A stretch of 64,000 bases of DNA from an uncultured Acidaminococcus sp. Its GTDB lineage: Bacteria; Bacillota; Negativicutes; Acidaminococcales; Acidaminococcaceae. Positions within the stretch are counted from its first letter, which is position 1, and each line of letters opens with the position of its first letter. This document shows positions 26,136-35,008 of the stretch, one piece after another. A program made the position numbers and the translations under genes. Below the pieces are notes generated by a model. The model was not told the DNA's origin and did not search any database. It saw only the letters and a program-made list of their open reading frames with translations. The DNA lies in contig OMYF01000004.1 of the NCBI GenBank assembly GCA_900315205.1, forward strand, positions 23,760-87,759, read 5' to 3'.

Positions 26136-26608
26136 GAATCGGTGTAATCAGCGATACCCACGGCAGCCTGAAATCCATCGACCGCGCCATTGCTGCCGCC
26201 GGCAGAGTGGAACTGTGGCTTCATGCCGGTGACTACAGTCAGGACGCACCCTATCTGGAAAAACAGTCCGGGGTCCCGGTCTATGCGGTCTGCGGCAACT
26301 GTGATGTCTATGAGAACCGCGGCCCTGTCGAGGTCGTGACGAAACTCGAGGATTTCACCATTGCCATGGTCCACGGCAATCGCTATGTATCCGGCAGCCA
26401 TTTTGACCGCCTCATTTACTGGGCGGAAGAAAAGAAGGCTGACGTGGTCGTTTTTGGGCATATCCATATCCCTGTCAATGAAGAAGTGGACGGCATCCTC
26501 GTGATCAATCCGGGAAGTGCAGCCAGGCCCCGCAATAAGATCCCGACCTGCGGCGTCCTGACACTCCTGAAGGGAAGAAAACCAGTTTTTGAAATTTGTC
26601 CGATCTGA
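26132..26608 (+). CDS. YfcE/MJ0936-type metallophosphoesterase
   Basis: 158 residues. The ATG at 26132 overlaps the rdgB stop (ATGA). Metal-binding motifs of calcineurin-like phosphodiesterases are complete: GVISDTHG, LHAGDY, CGNCD, VHGNRY and VFGHIHIP. Proteins of this small family hydrolyse phosphodiesters in vitro; the natural substrate is uncertain. The pairing with rdgB is common in Firmicutes, suggesting a shared housekeeping role in nucleotide clean-up. Confidence 0.9.
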   Translation: MRIGVISDTHGSLKSIDRAIAAAGRVELWLHAGDYSQDAPYLEKQSGVPVYAVCGNCDVYENRGPVEVVTKLEDFTIAMVHGNRYVSGSHFDRLIYWAEEKKADVVVFGHIHIPVNEEVDGILVINPGSAARPRNKIPTCGVLTLLKGRKPVFEICPI

Positions 26609-26748
26609 CAGTCGGAGTGAAACCGGAATGTGCCTGACCAGGGATATCCGGTATATCACCGGGGCACCGGCGCCGTGCCGTTGCATGGAGCCGGCATGCA
26701 GAAGGAATCACTGTGCCCCGGGCTGGAAATGTGGAATGGAGGAAGAAA

Positions 26749-27999
26749 ATGGCAGATACTCAGAAACTGAATGAAGAGTCTTTACAAATGCATGCCGCAA
26801 ATCACGGCAAACTGGAAACGCGCTGCAAGGTGCCCCTGGAAAACGGTCATGACCTGGCCATCGCATATACGCCGGGCGTAGCGGCACCCTGCCTCAAGAT
26901 CAAGGACGATCCGAAACTGTCCTTCGAATATACGTGGCGCGGCAATGTGGTTGCCGTCATCACCGACGGGACCCGCGTCCTCGGCATGGGTGATATCGGG
27001 GCAGAAGCGGCCATGCCCGTCATGGAAGGCAAGTCCGTCCTCTACAAGAAATTCGGTGATATCGATTCTGTCCCCATCTGCATCGACACAAAGGATCCGG
27101 ACGAATTCATTTCCATCGTGGAAAAACTCCAGCCTTCTTTCGGCGGTGTGAACCTGGAAGATATTTCTTCACCGAAATGCTATCAGATCGAAGCGGAGCT
27201 GATCAAGCGCTGCCAGATCCCTATTTTCCACGATGATCAGCATGGTACGGCCATCATTGCCTGTGCCGCTGTACTGGGCGCTCTGCGCTTTGTCAAAAAA
27301 GATATCTCCAGTGCCCGCTGTGTCGTCAACGGGTGCGGCGCTGCCGGCTCTGCCATTGGCAAGCTGCTGTACCGTCTGGGAGTCAAGGACCTTATCATGA
27401 TTGACAGCAAAGGGGCCCTTTACAAAGGCCGTCCGGGCCATATGGACATGGCCAAGGAATATCTGGCCGGCGTGACCAACAAAAATCTCTATAAAGGAGA
27501 TCTGGCCGGTGCCGTAAAGGGAGCCGACGTGGTCATTGGTGTATCGAAGCCCGGTGCCATCACGGCTGATATGATCCGCACAATGAATGACAAGCCCATC
27601 GTCTTTGCTCTGGCCAACCCTGTGCCCGAGATTTCCTATGAGGAAGCAAAGGCTGCCGGCGCTGCCGTAGCCGGGACCGGCCGCAGCGACACGCCGAACC
27701 AGGTAAACAATGTCTGCGTGTTCCCGGGTGTGTTCCGCGGAGCCCTGGACGTCCGCTCTTCCGCCATCACGGAAGAAATGAAAGTCGCCGCTGTCCACGC
27801 TATTGCCGGCCTCATCAAAGATGAGGAACTGCGTGAGGACTACGTCGTGGCCGGCGCCTTTGACCGGCGCATCGTGCCGGAAGTCGCCGCTGCCGTGGCA
27901 AAGGTCGCCATGGAGCAGGGAATCGCCCGCATCAAACGGGATCCTGAAGATATCAAAAAGGAAGCGGCAGCCCGCATCGCAAAGAACTGGAATGCCTGA
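26749..27999 (+). CDS. NAD-type malic enzyme
   Basis: 416 residues from ATG 26749 with GGAGGAAG upstream. It decarboxylates malate to pyruvate with reduction of NAD(P)+. The short bacterial malic enzyme layout is clear: AYTPGVAAPC, VITDGTRVLGMGDIG, PIFHDDQHGTA, then a Rossmann domain with NGCGAAGSAIG, then FALANPVPEI. The pyruvate formed could feed pyruvate formate-lyase. Cofactor preference is not certain. It is followed by an orphan MetQ gene. Confidence 0.92.
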   Translation: MADTQKLNEESLQMHAANHGKLETRCKVPLENGHDLAIAYTPGVAAPCLKIKDDPKLSFEYTWRGNVVAVITDGTRVLGMGDIGAEAAMPVMEGKSVLYKKFGDIDSVPICIDTKDPDEFISIVEKLQPSFGGVNLEDISSPKCYQIEAELIKRCQIPIFHDDQHGTAIIACAAVLGALRFVKKDISSARCVVNGCGAAGSAIGKLLYRLGVKDLIMIDSKGALYKGRPGHMDMAKEYLAGVTNKNLYKGDLAGAVKGADVVIGVSKPGAITADMIRTMNDKPIVFALANPVPEISYEEAKAAGAAVAGTGRSDTPNQVNNVCVFPGVFRGALDVRSSAITEEMKVAAVHAIAGLIKDEELREDYVVAGAFDRRIVPEVAAAVAKVAMEQGIARIKRDPEDIKKEAAARIAKNWNA

Positions 28000-28009
28000 A
28001 ACCGCGGCT

Positions 28010-28054
28010 GTCCCGGTTTCCTGTACCGGCAGGAAGACGGCGTGCTGCCGGGAC
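28010..28054 (+). other. Nested hairpin between malic enzyme and metQ
   Basis: GTCCCGG (28010-28016) pairs with CCGGGAC (28048-28054) and encloses TTCCTG/CAGGAA (28018-28023 with 28030-28035). No T-run follows, so it is not a clear terminator; it may stabilise the upstream mRNA. It does not look like a SAM riboswitch. Confidence 0.4.
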
Positions 28055-28097
28055 GGACGGTGATCCAATACACATTATCACAAAGGAGAGTTGTCTT

Positions 28098-28922
28098 ATG
28101 AAGAAACTGATTGCAACTGTACTGGCTGTTGCTGCCCTGGCAGGCCTTGCAGCCGGCTGCGGCGGGGAGAAGAAAGCAGAAAAAACAGCGGGCGGCGACA
28201 AGAAGGTCGTCCTCAAGGTCGGTGCTACACCCGTGCCTCATGCGGAAATCCTGAATCATATCAAGGATGCCCTGGCCAAGGAAGGTGTCGATCTCCAGGT
28301 CGTTGAATTCACGGATTACGTAAAACCCAACCTGAGTCTCAATGACAAGGAACTGGACGCCAACTTCTTCCAGCATGAACCATACCTGAAGAAGTTCTGC
28401 GAAGACCGCAAACTGGAACTTGTATCGCTTTGCAAGGTCCATATCGAACCGATGGGTGTCTATTCCAAGAAGGTAAAAGACATCAAAGCGATCAAGGATG
28501 GTTCCGTCATTGCCATCCCGAACGACCCGACGAATGGTGGCCGTGCACTGAACATCCTGGCCAAGGCTGGCCTGCTTAAACTGAAGGACGGCGTCGGCAT
28601 TGCCGCAACGGTCAATGATATCGTGGAGAATCCGAAGAACCTGAAGATCCAGGAAGCGGAAGCAGCCATGCTGCCCCGTACACTGGATGATGTGGATCTT
28701 GCCGTCATCAACTCCAACTTTGCCATGGAAGCCAAACTGAACCCGACGAAGGATGCTATCTTTATCGAACCGAAGGATTCCCCGTACGCCAATATCGTTG
28801 CTGTGAGAAAGGGTGATGAGAACCGTCCGGAAATCCAGAAACTGAAGAAGGCTCTGCTGACGGATGATGTCCGGAAATTCCTTGAAGATAAATACAAGGG
28901 ATCCATCGTTCCTGCATTCTGA
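28098..28922 (+). CDS. metQ: MetQ-family substrate-binding lipoprotein
   Basis: 274 residues. Lipoprotein signal ending LAAGC (Cys21), then the NlpA/MetQ domain: VGATPVPHAEIL, DYVKPNLSLNDKELDANFFQHEPYL and the IPNDPTNGGRAL loop. MetQ proteins bind methionine for the MetNI ABC transporter. No metN or metI is nearby, so the partner is encoded elsewhere or the protein serves another amino acid. A terminator directly follows, so the gene is monocistronic. Confidence 0.9.
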   Translation: MKKLIATVLAVAALAGLAAGCGGEKKAEKTAGGDKKVVLKVGATPVPHAEILNHIKDALAKEGVDLQVVEFTDYVKPNLSLNDKELDANFFQHEPYLKKFCEDRKLELVSLCKVHIEPMGVYSKKVKDIKAIKDGSVIAIPNDPTNGGRALNILAKAGLLKLKDGVGIAATVNDIVENPKNLKIQEAEAAMLPRTLDDVDLAVINSNFAMEAKLNPTKDAIFIEPKDSPYANIVAVRKGDENRPEIQKLKKALLTDDVRKFLEDKYKGSIVPAF

Positions 28923-28936
28923 TGAAACTGAAGAAG

Positions 28937-28967
28937 AGCTGCTGCAGCTGTGCGGCAGCTTTTTTTG
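28937..28967 (+). terminator. Terminator of metQ
   Basis: AGCTGCTGC (28937-28945) pairs with GCGGCAGCT (28952-28960) and is followed by seven T. Confidence 0.85.
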
Positions 28968-29297
28968 TATCCCGGTCCAGTCCCTGGACGGCAGATTTTT
29001 TGACCTCCGCGTCCTCCGCAGTCTTTCAGCGGGTCTTCCCTGTCCGGCGGACCGGCACCGGAGAAAACGGCGGAGGTCTTCCTGGCTGCGCAGAAGATCT
29101 TTTCCAGACATGCCGAAAGGCCTCCCTCCGGCATCAGCCATGATCTGCCCTGTTTCTTCAGGAGCCGAAAACAGAGCTGCAGCCGGGCAGAGACCTGTCG
29201 GCCGGCTTTTCAAAAATTTTACCTGGCGTCAGTGATTAATGGGCGCTGGTATGGTACAATAATTACATATTTTCGAAGTGATAAAGGAAGAAGTGCC
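28968..29297. other. Gene-free stretch before the methyltransferase
   Basis: An open frame crosses this region but shows no family pattern. The last 60 bp are AT-rich with TACAAT near 29257, a likely -10 for the methyltransferase gene. Confidence 0.4.
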
Positions 29298-30524
29298 ATG
29301 CGTGAATATACGAAAGCAATGATCACCCGCAAAGGTGAAAAGATGGCCCGCGGAGGGCATCCCTGGATCTTTGAAGGCGAAGTGGAACAGGTCGCCGGTC
29401 CTTATGAGAATGGGGATCTGGTGGATGCTGTCAGCGAAAAGGGAAAGTACATCGGGACGGGTTTCATCAATGACCATTCTAAAATCCGGATCCGTCTGAT
29501 TTCGACAAATGCCAATGACCGGTTTGATGAAGCTTTCTTCGCAAGGAGGCTCCAGTACGCCCTGGATTACCGCAGGACCGTCATGCCCGGTCCGGATTTC
29601 CGCTGCTGCCGCCTGATCTTCGGAGAGGCAGATGGATTCCCGGGCCTTACGGTGGACCGCTTCGAAGACGTCCTGGTGGCTCAGGTCCTGTCCCTGGGAA
29701 TCGAAAAACGGAAAGACATGATTTTTTCGCTGCTCCTGGAATTGCTTCGTAAAATGGGACAGGATGTCAAGGGCATCTATGAGCGCAATGATGTCAAGAT
29801 CCGCGAGCTGGAAGGGCTCCGCGAAAATAAGGGCATTGCCGCTGTGGCCGGCAGCACCCTTACGGAAGCAGATCTTTGTCCTGTCATCGTGGAAAATGGC
29901 CTGCGCTACCGGGTGGATGTCATAAACGGGCAGAAAACAGGCTTCTTCCTCGATCAGAAATATAACCGTCTGGCCGTATCCCGTATCGCTGCAGGCCGGC
30001 ATGTCCTGGACTGCTTCACCCATACGGGTGCCTTTGCCCTGAACGCTGCCCGGGGCGGGGCCGCAGCTGTGACGGCTGTCGATATTTCCGGAGAGGCGCT
30101 GCGTCAGGCACGGGAAAATATCGAACTCAACGGGTATGGCGGCACTGTGACGACTGTGGAAGCCAATGTCTTTAATTATCTGACCGATCTGGAAGAGAAG
30201 AAGCAGCATCCCTTTGACTTCATCATCCTTGATCCGCCGGCTTTCACCAAATCAGGACAGACTGTCCGCAACGCGTTCCGGGGGTATAAGGATATCAATT
30301 TCAGGGCCATGAAAGTCCTGCCCAGGGGCGGCTACCTGGCTACCTGTTCCTGTTCTCATTTTATGCGGGAAGAACTGTTCGTACAGATGCTCCGGGAAGC
30401 GGCTCATGACGCGTCCGTATCTCTGCGCCAGATCGAAGGCCGGCAGCAGTCGCCGGACCATCCGATCCTGTATTCCGTGCCTGAGACGGATTATTTGAAA
30501 TTCTATCTGTTCCAGGTCGTGTAA
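29298..30524 (+). CDS. Class I SAM-dependent rRNA methyltransferase (RlmI family)
   Basis: 408 residues from ATG 29298 with AAGGAAGAAG upstream. An N-terminal PUA domain (about 1-80) is followed by a linker and a Rossmann methyltransferase domain: LDCFTHTGAFALNAARGGA is the SAM-binding loop and ILDPPAFTKS carries the catalytic DPPAF motif. The family includes RlmI, which makes 5-methylcytosine in 23S rRNA; the exact target here is not known. Monocistronic. Confidence 0.9.
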   Translation: MREYTKAMITRKGEKMARGGHPWIFEGEVEQVAGPYENGDLVDAVSEKGKYIGTGFINDHSKIRIRLISTNANDRFDEAFFARRLQYALDYRRTVMPGPDFRCCRLIFGEADGFPGLTVDRFEDVLVAQVLSLGIEKRKDMIFSLLLELLRKMGQDVKGIYERNDVKIRELEGLRENKGIAAVAGSTLTEADLCPVIVENGLRYRVDVINGQKTGFFLDQKYNRLAVSRIAAGRHVLDCFTHTGAFALNAARGGAAAVTAVDISGEALRQARENIELNGYGGTVTTVEANVFNYLTDLEEKKQHPFDFIILDPPAFTKSGQTVRNAFRGYKDINFRAMKVLPRGGYLATCSCSHFMREELFVQMLREAAHDASVSLRQIEGRQQSPDHPILYSVPETDYLKFYLFQVV

Positions 30525-30664
30525 GACTACGGCGCCGCCGCCCGCAGGCAGAGCAGTCCCGGATCAGGGGAATCCGGCCGGCCGGCAGTCACGGCGGCAG
30601 GAGCGGTGCGGACATGCATCATCTTTCTGTAAAAACATGGTCATATAAAACGGAGGGATTTTCG

Positions 30665-31000
30665 ATGAAAAAGCAACTGATGGCTGCAGCAGCGGCCGTC
30701 TTTACAGCAGGATCGGCACTGGGACTGTCTTTCAGTCCTTCACGGGCAGAGGCGATGTCCACGGAGCAGAGGTATCACGAGTCCCGCATCATCATGATGA
30801 CGACACATGACAACGCCGCGCTCTATGCGGAACCGAATAAATCAGCTCTGACCCTGGGATTTTATCCCAGAGGCACCATGTTCGTCCCCATCAATCAGAG
30901 CCGGAACATGGAAGAAGGCAAGACATACAATCTTGTCATCAGGTTTGACGGCGCCGTGGGCTGGATGAGCTCCGATGATGTCGTACTGAGCAAACGGTAA
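30665..31000 (+). CDS. Secreted SH3-like protein
   Basis: 111 residues from ATG 30665, with ACGGAGGGATTTTCG upstream. A signal peptide (about 1-35, ending SRAEA) precedes a small beta-rich domain in which ALYAEPNKSALTLGFYPRGT, GKTYNLVIRFDG and VGWMSSDDV resemble a bacterial SH3 repeat. Such domains bind cell-wall peptides in other proteins. With no catalytic domain attached, function is unknown. Confidence 0.7.
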   Translation: MKKQLMAAAAAVFTAGSALGLSFSPSRAEAMSTEQRYHESRIIMMTTHDNAALYAEPNKSALTLGFYPRGTMFVPINQSRNMEEGKTYNLVIRFDGAVGWMSSDDVVLSKR

Positions 31001-31044
31001 GGAAGCGGGCCGGTGTTTTCCCGGTGATGAAAACAAAATACTGA

Positions 31045-31127
31045 GGGGAAATACGGGTAAACAGCCGGAGGGCGGTGCTCTCCGGGATGTGGTCCGTCTT
31101 TGCGGCAGTGGGACAGGGTATTTTCCC
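31045..31127 (+). promoter_or_regulatory. Structured leader of mgtE
   Basis: GGGGAAATAC (31045-31054) pairs with GTATTTTCCC (31118-31127) (one G-U), enclosing a hairpin CCGGAG/CTCCGG (31065-31070 with 31080-31085). The outer stem ends just before the ribosome site of mgtE at about 31129-31139. The features of the M-box Mg2+ riboswitch are not recognisable. It could control access to the ribosome site. Confidence 0.4.
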
Positions 31128-31148
31128 GGGGGAAGGAGAAGACCTCAC

Positions 31149-32549
31149 ATGGAAGAAAACCAGGAAATTAAGGCACAGGATGAAGAAAAGCAGGAACAGC
31201 TGGAAGAACGGATGGAGAATGAACTGACGGCTGCCCTGAATCAGCGGGATGAAAAGGCTGTAGCAAAGCTTTTGGAGGAAGCCCACCCGATAGATATCGC
31301 CATTGCCCTGGAAGAGGTCACGGACAGCGACATCCTTTTCCTGAATCAGCTGATTTCTCCGGAGCAGATGGCTGAAATCATCGAGCAGGCCGATGAAGAT
31401 CTTCAGGTCCGCATCATGAAACTCCTTGATATCGACAGGATCCTCCAGGTGTTCCAGCATATGTCGAAGGACGATATCGTCGATATCCTGGGCAATCTGC
31501 CGGCAAACCGCCGGAAAGAACTGGTGCGCTTCATGAAGACGAGCGACCAGCAGGTCATCCGGAATCTCCTGGGATATTCGGAGACGAGTGCCGGCGGCAT
31601 CATGACCACCGAATACATTTCCATGCGCAGCACTCTGACCGTCAGCCAGGCTCTGGAAAAAGTCAAGGAAATTGCTCCGCGGACAGAAGAAATCGGTGTC
31701 CTTTACATTACAAACGAAAAAAAGCAGCTTATCGGGACCGTATCCCTGAGAGATCTTCTGGTTGCCAAAAATTATGACAAACTGGAAGATATCATGGAGG
31801 ACAATGTCATTTCTGTCGAACCGGAAACGGACCAGGAAGATGTTGCCCGCATCGTATCCAAATATGACCTGCACGCCATCCCGGTCGTCAATAAAAAGAA
31901 GGGCATCATCGGGATCATCACCGTCGATGATATCATCGATGTCATCGAAGAGGAAAATACCGAAGATATCCTGAAACTCGGCGGTGTCAACAAAGAAGAG
32001 GAAGTGGACAGTACAATCCTCGAGTCGGTCAAGATGCGCCTGCCCTGGCTGCTCATTAATCTGGTGACGGCTTTCCTGGCTTCCGCCACGGTTTCTCTTT
32101 TTGAAGACACGATTTCTCAGGTCGTTGCCCTGGCAGCCGCCATGCCGATCGTCGCCGGAATGGGCGGCAATGCGGCGACACAGACACTGTCCGTCGTCAT
32201 CCGCGGCATCGCCACAGGGGATATCACGCTGAAGGACAACAAAAAACGGGTCATCAAGAATGTATGCGTAGGCTGCATCAATGGCATCGTCAATGGTCTT
32301 CTGGCCGGTGTCGTGCTGGCTGTCCTGAACCATAATGTGTATCTCGGAATCATCATATTCATTGCCATGATCTGCAACCTCATGATTGCCGCATTCGTCG
32401 GCTACATCGTACCCATTGTCCTGAAGGCACTGCATGCGGATCCTGCTGTGGCTTCGAGCATCTTCATTACGACTTTTACAGATGTCTGCGGTTTCTTTAT
32501 TTTCCTGGGTCTTGCCAAAGCCTGCCTGCCGTTTCTCCTGGCAAACTGA
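31149..32549 (+). CDS. mgtE: MgtE magnesium transporter
   Basis: 466 residues from ATG 31149, GGGGGAAGGAG upstream. It has the MgtE layout: superhelical N domain (about 20-130), paired CBS domains (about 130-260) that act as a Mg2+ sensor gate, and a five-helix channel domain with PIVAGMGGNAATQTLSVVIRG. MgtE lets Mg2+ in and closes when internal Mg2+ is high. Length and motifs are normal. The upstream leader is structured. Confidence 0.94.
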   Translation: MEENQEIKAQDEEKQEQLEERMENELTAALNQRDEKAVAKLLEEAHPIDIAIALEEVTDSDILFLNQLISPEQMAEIIEQADEDLQVRIMKLLDIDRILQVFQHMSKDDIVDILGNLPANRRKELVRFMKTSDQQVIRNLLGYSETSAGGIMTTEYISMRSTLTVSQALEKVKEIAPRTEEIGVLYITNEKKQLIGTVSLRDLLVAKNYDKLEDIMEDNVISVEPETDQEDVARIVSKYDLHAIPVVNKKKGIIGIITVDDIIDVIEEENTEDILKLGGVNKEEEVDSTILESVKMRLPWLLINLVTAFLASATVSLFEDTISQVVALAAAMPIVAGMGGNAATQTLSVVIRGIATGDITLKDNKKRVIKNVCVGCINGIVNGLLAGVVLAVLNHNVYLGIIIFIAMICNLMIAAFVGYIVPIVLKALHADPAVASSIFITTFTDVCGFFIFLGLAKACLPFLLAN

Positions 32550-32603
32550 AACTGCCGGCCGGTGGAGCACAGGAAACCGCCATTGTCCAATCATGGATGG
32601 ATG

Positions 32604-32650
32604 AAGGGCCCTTTTGCCGGAGAAAGACTGCTTCCGGCGGGGGTCCTTTC
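32604..32650 (+). terminator. Terminator of mgtE
   Basis: AAGGGCCC (32604-32611) pairs with GGGTCCTT (32641-32648), enclosing GCCGGA/TCCGGC (32616-32621 with 32633-32638), then TTC. The T-run is short, so strength is uncertain. The rest of 32550-32891 shows no gene. Confidence 0.5.
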
Positions 32651-32891
32651 TGCCGGATGGGAACCCGGATTTTCCGTTGACACCGTCTGGAAGGCCTTTC
32701 ACTGCAAAATATATCCTGATTTGCCGGGGAACTGGTACAATAGCAGAAAAAACAAGCATCCATTCGGCAGATTGTCTTTCCGAATCTGCAGTGCCCTGTA
32801 AATTCCTGACAGGCTTCTGTTTTGTCTCTCGGCAGGCAGCAAAATGCGGAGGGCGAAGGCTGCGCATGGATGCGGAAAGTGTGGGATTCAG

Positions 32892-33389
32892 ATGCCGGCA
32901 AAATCTTATCGCGACTATCACGTTTGGACCAGTGCCATGGAACTGGCCGTCAGGATCTATACCATGACGGAAGGCAAAGCAGCGGACCGGGAAGCACTCT
33001 TCGGCCAGCTGCGGGGAGGGGCCATTGCGATTCCTTCGAAAATCGCAGAAGGCCAGCAGATGCAGTCGGATCCTCATTTCATCCGCTGTCTCTATATGGC
33101 AGCGGGAACACTGGCCCGCCTGGAAACCCAGCTTATCCTCTGCGGACAGCTCAAGCTCCTGCCGGGGGAAAGTGTAAAAGACACACTGGCATTGTGTCAG
33201 AAAGTATCCATGCTTCTTGGAGGCCTGCTCAGGAAGCTGCTGGATCCGGAAGGCGCCGGCCGGAAACGGGATTGCCGCAAACCTGCCTGGGGAGCACGGC
33301 AGGGGACCGCTTCCAGTTTTGGACAGTCCCGGCGTCCGGAAAATCACATGGCAGGTCTGCAGCCGCCGGGAAGCGGCCTGCGCTCATAA
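32892..33389 (+). CDS. Four-helix-bundle protein (bS23/IVS-encoded type)
   Basis: 165 residues from ATG 32892, which gives the family's usual opening (KSYRDYHVWTSAMELAVRIY). Conserved QLRGGAIAIPSKIAEGQQ and FIRCLYMAAGTLARLETQL match the family of small helical bundles found in 23S rRNA intervening sequences and near diversity-generating retroelements. The C-terminal 50 residues are low-complexity and probably disordered. Neither an rRNA nor a retroelement is nearby. The upstream ribosome site is weak, so the start may be the in-frame ATG at 32844. Function unknown. Confidence 0.7.
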   Translation: MPAKSYRDYHVWTSAMELAVRIYTMTEGKAADREALFGQLRGGAIAIPSKIAEGQQMQSDPHFIRCLYMAAGTLARLETQLILCGQLKLLPGESVKDTLALCQKVSMLLGGLLRKLLDPEGAGRKRDCRKPAWGARQGTASSFGQSRRPENHMAGLQPPGSGLRS

Positions 33390-33404
33390 GGAGTTTGATT
33401 GTAC

Positions 33405-34691
33405 ATGGATGGAGTTCACATATCGCCGGGTATCCTTACCCTGATCCTGATATTTTTTGTCTCTTTGTCGGCTTTCTTTTCAGCTGCTGAAACAGCTCTT
33501 ACGGGTTCCAACAAACTGCGCCTGAAAAATCTGGCAAAGAACGGGGAAAAACGGGCTACAGTTGTCCTGCGCCTGCTTTCACGCTTTGACAAAGCCCTTA
33601 CCACCATCCTCGTGGGCAACAATGTCGTGAATATTGCCACGGCTTCCCTGGCTACAGCTGTCTGTACTGCTTATATGGGCCCTTCGGGTCTTGCCGTGGC
33701 CACGGCCGTAACGACTGTCATCATCCTGATCTTCGGGGAAATCCTGCCCAAAAGCCTTGCCAAGGATTACCCGGAAAAATTTTCTATGGCCTGTGCGCCT
33801 TTTTTGAGCATCCTCAATTTTATCCTGACGCCGGTCACGGTCCTGTTCCAGCTTTTCCGGTCCGTTGTGGATCACCTGCGGCGGAATAAACAGGTCCGGA
33901 CTGCTACGGAGGAAGAACTTCTCCTCATGGTGGATGAGGTGGAAAAAGGCGGCAGCATCAGGAAACAGGACAGCCAGCGCATCAAGTCCGCCATTGAGTT
34001 CAGTGACATCCGGGTGCGGGAAATCATGACACCCCGTGTGGATATCAGGGGAATCGATATTGCTGAAGGCAACAAGGCCGCCCTGGCTCTTTTTTCCACT
34101 CAGGGGTTTTCCCGGCTGCCCGTATTCAAGGATGATTACCGGGAAGTCATCGGCGCTCTCCATGCAAAGGATTTTTATGCGGCATATTTAAAAGACCCTG
34201 ATATGGATTTGAAGACCATCCTCAAAAAAGTTGTTTTCGTCCATACATCTACCAAGATTGCCAAGGTGCTGGAAACGCTCCAGGAATCGAAGGTGGAAAT
34301 GGCCATCGTCGTGGACAGCTACGGCACCATCGATGGCCTGGTGACGACCGAGGACATCGTAGAGGAGCTTGTCGGCGAAATCTGGGATGAACATGACACT
34401 TTTACCTCGGCATTTACCAAAATCGCCCGGAATACATATGTAGTCAACTGCAATTCCAATTCACAAAATGCGAACCTCTTTGATCTTTTCAAGTTCCTGG
34501 ATCTTGATATTTCCGACTATCACCTGGAAAACGATTCGATCAGTGGCTGGGTCCTTGATTCACTGGGGACGCTTCCGGAAAAAGGCGCTGTCTTTGACTG
34601 CGGCAATCTGCACGTGACGGTTACGAAAGTCGAAGCAAGACGCGTGGAAGAGATCGTCATCGAGGTACGGGACGGCGTCCCTTCAAAGTAA
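33405..34691 (+). CDS. CNNM/CorC-type membrane protein with CBS pair
   Basis: 428 residues. Three to four N-terminal helices form a DUF21 domain (about 8-180, with FFSAAETALTGSNKLRLKNL), followed by two CBS domains (about 200-320, with VREIMTPRVDI and GTIDGLVTTEDIVEELVGEI) and a C-terminal CorC_HlyC domain. The family is linked to Mg2+ and Co2+ export or homeostasis, which fits the nearby mgtE. The ATG at 33405 is used, but a TTG at 33399 sits at better distance (5 nt) from AAGGAG and could be the real start. Confidence 0.88.
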   Translation: MDGVHISPGILTLILIFFVSLSAFFSAAETALTGSNKLRLKNLAKNGEKRATVVLRLLSRFDKALTTILVGNNVVNIATASLATAVCTAYMGPSGLAVATAVTTVIILIFGEILPKSLAKDYPEKFSMACAPFLSILNFILTPVTVLFQLFRSVVDHLRRNKQVRTATEEELLLMVDEVEKGGSIRKQDSQRIKSAIEFSDIRVREIMTPRVDIRGIDIAEGNKAALALFSTQGFSRLPVFKDDYREVIGALHAKDFYAAYLKDPDMDLKTILKKVVFVHTSTKIAKVLETLQESKVEMAIVVDSYGTIDGLVTTEDIVEELVGEIWDEHDTFTSAFTKIARNTYVVNCNSNSQNANLFDLFKFLDLDISDYHLENDSISGWVLDSLGTLPEKGAVFDCGNLHVTVTKVEARRVEEIVIEVRDGVPSK

Positions 34692-34750
34692 GGCAGGGCA
34701 GAATTGCAGGCAGCTGCCGGAAAGCAAAAATCTGTCCGGTGTACTGGAAC

Positions 34751-34790
34751 CGTGCGGGGAAGGGATTTCCCGCACGGGCTTTCGGTTTTT
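34751..34790 (+). terminator. Terminator after the CorC-type gene
   Basis: CGTGCGGG (34751-34758) pairs with CCCGCACG (34769-34776), followed by GGCTTTCGGTTTTT. Confidence 0.7.
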
Positions 34791-34990
34791 CAGAAGCTGG
34801 AAAGGGTATGATCCCTGCCGGGAGGTTCCGTCCGCTTCTTTCTTATGAGGAGCGCCCCATTCCGCAAAAAGCAGGAAATGCAGCCCGGAGCACAGCCGGG
34901 CCGCATGTCTGAAAAACAGTGCCACCCGGCACAGCCTGCGGATTTGTCCGGCAGACACGGCAAATTCACGGGAATTTCCACGGGAAGTTA

Positions 34991-34999
34991 TGTTATAAT
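34991..34999 (+). promoter_or_regulatory. Extended -10 promoter immediately before the YgjP-type gene
   Basis: TGTTATAAT is an extended -10 (TG-N-TATAAT) whose predicted start of transcription is at about 35006-35009, coincident with the ATG at 35009. No ribosome site fits in between, so a leaderless transcript is likely. Confidence 0.5.
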
Positions 35000-35008
35000 A
35001 GTTTCGCT

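Noticed and set aside
31001..31148. M-box Mg2+ riboswitch before mgtE
   Set aside because: The conserved M-box core segments could not be found, so it is reported only as an unknown leader.
30939..33347. Long minus-strand open frame (802 codons) opposite mgtE and neighbours
   Set aside because: It runs antisense through clear genes, has a composition typical of shadow frames and no family motif.
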